Shown here piece after piece: positions 61,671 to 64,000 of a stretch of DNA of 64,000 nt. This DNA comes from Pedobacter sp. PLR (GTDB lineage Bacteria > Bacteroidota > Bacteroidia > Sphingobacteriales > Sphingobacteriaceae): assembly GCF_026239675.1 (NCBI RefSeq), contig NZ_JAPIVQ010000003.1, positions 620,001-684,000 on the forward strand, in the 5' to 3' direction. A program made the translations under genes and the position numbers. The first letter of the stretch is position 1. Each line of letters starts with the position of its first letter. The notes under the pieces are model-generated. The model had not been told where the DNA came from. It worked only from the letters and a program-made list of their open reading frames with translations, and searched no databases.

Positions 61671-62272
61671 CTTCCTGACTTTCTCATTTTTGTCTTTAAT
61701 GTTTCATACAAATCACTGCATTTGAACATGTATTGCTCCACTTGCTGGTCAGAGAAATCTTCAAGAAAGGTAACAGGAAGCTTTAACATCTTTTTGATGA
61801 CAGGCATTTTCAGGAGTTTTTCCTTTTCCTCGTCGTAGTAATTCCAATTTCCGGTGTATTGATTGTTGATGAGGTTGATGTTGGAATTTCCACTGCCATC
61901 ATTAGCTGCATTTCCAAATTCATACCTGCTCATAGCGGCCAGTCTGATTTTTTTCCGCGCTTTATCGTATACGAAATAGCAAGTATATCCGGCCCTCATC
62001 CAGTTGTTGAAAAACTCAAAGCCATTTTCCTGTAGCCTGATGCCCGACATCACCAGCTCTACGTTTTCAATTTCTTTACTGTTGATTTCCTGAAAGCCCT
62101 GACCGGACAGCTTACACATGATCCTGGATGATTTTTTATCGAAGAAAATACTGTCCGGGTGCTGATCGGCATCGAGGTCTTTGACTAAGGTATCTGGTTT
62201 TAGTTCCTGAGCATGGCAAAAAGCGAAGAAGAATATACTAAATATGATGCTGAGCAGGCTATGTTTTTTCAT
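61667..62272 (-). CDS. secreted protein of unknown function (201 residues)
   Basis: The protein has a signal peptide (about 1-21, ending CHA, then QELKPD). The mature part begins with DTLVKDLDADQHPDSIFFDK, an Asp-rich stretch like the FG-GAP/EF-hand-type calcium loops of exported proteins. A beta-rich middle (RMCKLSG-like) and a helical C-terminus follow. No enzyme motif is seen. It converges with the 121-residue gene, the stop codons overlapping. Confidence 0.65.
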   Translation of the reverse strand: MKKHSLLSIIFSIFFFAFCHAQELKPDTLVKDLDADQHPDSIFFDKKSSRIMCKLSGQGFQEINSKEIENVELVMSGIRLQENGFEFFNNWMRAGYTCYFVYDKARKKIRLAAMSRYEFGNAANDGSGNSNINLINNQYTGNWNYYDEEKEKLLKMPVIKKMLKLPVTFLEDFSDQQVEQYMFKCSDLYETLKTKMRKSGS

Positions 62273-62370
62273 TGTTTTGAGGGTAGCCCATAAAAATAGG
62301 ATGTTTATAGTGAAATATTCTTTTTATATCCGAAATTGGCTTCATAGATCCTTCTGGTCTTGTATTTTTA

Positions 62371-63288
62371 ATGGGCAATAAAATTATTCAGTTTATATTT
62401 TTTGGGAATTACTTTGTGGGCATATTGGCCGTGGCTTTAACGCTGGAAGCTACGGAACAACTTAAACTGCCCTTTAATTCCATTAACTATTACCTGTTAT
62501 TGTTTTTAGCACCAACGATTTACTACACTTACGCTTACCATAAAATGTCTGCGCAACCGGTGCCAAACAATCCGCGGAGTATGTGGTATTTTCAGCATAA
62601 GCACCTCATTAAATGGAGTCAGGCGATACTTTTTACGGTTTGCCTGGGACTGGCCATCAGCCTGCTTTATCAGAATTACCAGAATATCCTGGACCTTCCT
62701 GTGAATTACTGGGTGGCAATTGGGGTGATTGTTTTTGCCGGTGCTTTTTATTATGGCTTGCTGCCAAAATCCTTCCGACAATTGAATCTGAGGAATACCG
62801 GATGGTTAAAAGCATTTGTAATCGGGTTTGTCTGGGCTTGCTGCGCGAATGTGATGCCCCTGATTATGCTTAAAATTGAAACCGGGGTTGGCTACCATGA
62901 TCCTTTATTATGGACCTGGCTGTTCATTAAAAACTGGATGTTTTGTACGGTGAATGCTATTATTTTCGACATCAAAGATTATCCTACGGATTCTAATAAA
63001 CAATTGAAAACTTTTGTAGTCCGCTTTGGCTTAAGAAAGACCATCTTTTATATTTTGATTCCTTTGTTAATCGTTGGGATCATCGCTTTATTCATTTTTG
63101 TGAGTTATAAAGGTTTCGGACCGGTTCCGTTTCTACTGAATTTATTGCCTTTCCTGCTGACCATTTACATTGCCTACACCATGAGACGCAGGAAAAATAT
63201 CTTATATTATCTGATGGTGATTGATGGATTGATTTTGTTTAAAGCCATTTGTGGAATACTGGCAATGCAGTTTATGCCTTTAACCTAA
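62371..63288 (+). CDS. UbiA-prenyltransferase-like membrane protein
   Basis: The 305-residue protein has about eight or nine hydrophobic helices. The second Asp-rich motif of UbiA enzymes is present as IFDIKDYPTDSNKQLKTF (about 197-214). The first motif (NDxxDxxxD) is not recognisable, the region reading FFGNYFVGILAVALTLEA. It may therefore be a divergent prenyltransferase or a non-catalytic relative. The gene is 50 bases upstream of a methyltransferase in the same direction, a pairing seen in quinone and lipid pathways, although the substrate is not known. Confidence 0.7.
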   Translation: MGNKIIQFIFFGNYFVGILAVALTLEATEQLKLPFNSINYYLLLFLAPTIYYTYAYHKMSAQPVPNNPRSMWYFQHKHLIKWSQAILFTVCLGLAISLLYQNYQNILDLPVNYWVAIGVIVFAGAFYYGLLPKSFRQLNLRNTGWLKAFVIGFVWACCANVMPLIMLKIETGVGYHDPLLWTWLFIKNWMFCTVNAIIFDIKDYPTDSNKQLKTFVVRFGLRKTIFYILIPLLIVGIIALFIFVSYKGFGPVPFLLNLLPFLLTIYIAYTMRRRKNILYYLMVIDGLILFKAICGILAMQFMPLT

Positions 63289-63338
63289 TGCGCTATTCAC
63301 CTGTAAATAATGTTCTATTCAGCTAATACGCCAGGTTT

Positions 63339-64000
63339 ATGATAAATAACTATGATAAAATAGCTCGTTATTATGATCGGTTGAGTCGCCTGATTTTCTT
63401 TAAATCGCAGGTGAATGCACAGATTCATCAGCTGCGCTATCTTCCTGAAAAAGGGAGGGTGTTGATCGTTGGGGGAGGGACAGGTTGGATTTTGGAAGAA
63501 ATCGATAAAGTTCGTCCGGAAGGGTTGCACCTGGTTTATGTCGAAATTTCAGCGAAGATGATGGAGCTGTCAAAGCAGAAGATGGCGGATTTGAAAAAGC
63601 AAAAGACGAGCGCAAATACCATTGATTTCCTGAATATTGGGATTGAAGAGTTTTCTGCTGATGTGACTTTTGATGTGATTTGTACGCCTTTTTTGTTTGA
63701 TAATTTTGCAGAGGAAAGGGTTGTAATGGTCTTTCATCATTTGGATGCTATGCTCAGGGATGGGGGACTTTGGTTTCATACGGATTTTAATTTAACAGGA
63801 ACAAAGACGGAAACTGCCGGAGGAGATCCTGATGGGAAATCCGTTGGAGGAAACGGAGGCTGGTGGAAACCTGTTTTCTTAACCCTGATGTATCGGTTTT
63901 TTAAATTGGCGGGGAATGTAGAAGCTTCAAAGTTGGTGAGTATGATGCCTTATTTTACAGCAGCAGATTATAAACTATTGGAAGAAAGGTATTATTATAG
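63339..64000 (+). CDS. class I SAM-dependent methyltransferase, 3' end outside window
   Basis: The frame is open from the ATG at 63339 to the last base; the final codon is incomplete. The opening MINNYDKIARYYDRLSRLIF is typical of class I methyltransferases. Motif I reads VLIVGGGTGW (41-50), followed by an acidic YVEIS. The motif IV region is FDVICTPFLFDNF, and later GGLWFHTDFN. The first half therefore has a normal Rossmann layout. About 220 residues are seen. The substrate is unknown; the neighbouring UbiA-like gene suggests a lipid or quinone, by inference. Confidence 0.85.
   Translation, partial: MINNYDKIARYYDRLSRLIFFKSQVNAQIHQLRYLPEKGRVLIVGGGTGWILEEIDKVRPEGLHLVYVEISAKMMELSKQKMADLKKQKTSANTIDFLNIGIEEFSADVTFDVICTPFLFDNFAEERVVMVFHHLDAMLRDGGLWFHTDFNLTGTKTETAGGDPDGKSVGGNGGWWKPVFLTLMYRFFKLAGNVEASKLVSMMPYFTAADYKLLEERYYY

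Overview
The window looks like a chromosome segment from a member of the Bacteroidota, most likely family Sphingobacteriaceae and Pedobacter-like. This is inferred from gene families rather than from a marker gene. The evidence is an ECF sigma/FecR/SusC/SusD locus, two LytTR regulators, a GLPGLI protein paired with an outer-membrane barrel, an S46 dipeptidyl-peptidase and a type III glutamine synthetase. Many promoters also fit the Bacteroidota form (TTG or TTTG, about 19-21 nt, then TAnnTTTG). No rRNA, CRISPR array, prophage or intact insertion sequence was seen.

Layout. 1-5 kb: the 3' part of a CstB-like MBL/rhodanese protein, a lipoprotein phosphatase, and a LysR regulator divergent from an MFS exporter. 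4.8-11 kb: an S46 peptidase, purM and type III glutamine synthetase. 11.3-15.7 kb: a TonB protein facing a TonB-dependent receptor/PepSY pair, probably for iron. 16-20.5 kb: a phosphoesterase, then two near-identical tRNA-His(GTG) units in inverted orientation enclosing rnhA, fbp, a YfcE-like phosphoesterase and trmN6. 20.5-25.9 kb: an AT-rich island against the second tRNA-His. It holds a decayed serine recombinase, an orphan LytTR regulator, a 38-residue exported peptide, a GLPGLI protein and a TonB-dependent-type barrel, and it ends at another copy of the tRNA-His terminator. 26.1-34.6 kb: three unrecognised secreted proteins, a LytS/LytTR two-component pair divergent from an erythromycin-esterase-family protein, and an MFS transporter. 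34.9-41.9 kb: sigma, FecR, SusC and SusD. 42.4-46 kb: purL. 46.1-50.5 kb: pepE, pxpB, pxpC, pxpA and an NRAMP-related permease, a peptide/5-oxoproline catabolic operon. 50.5-57 kb: a MarR/GNAT operon, a stand-alone Cys-rich domain resembling the N-terminus of RluA-type pseudouridine synthases, a hybrid histidine kinase and a GH20 hexosaminidase. 57-64 kb: a divergent kinase-like protein, small unknown proteins, two tandem AraC regulators, a UbiA-like membrane protein and a methyltransferase cut by the window end.

How the genes work together. purL and purM encode consecutive steps of purine synthesis, although they lie 34 kb apart. The S46 peptidase, PepE and the Pxp enzymes point to peptide use, and GH20 with SusC/SusD to glycan use. 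The strongest candidates for something undescribed are the tRNA-His island, where an 11-bp repeat with 21-bp period (LytTR-like spacing) lies between the regulator and the peptide/GLPGLI/barrel genes, and the cryptic kinase-like protein at 57-58 kb.
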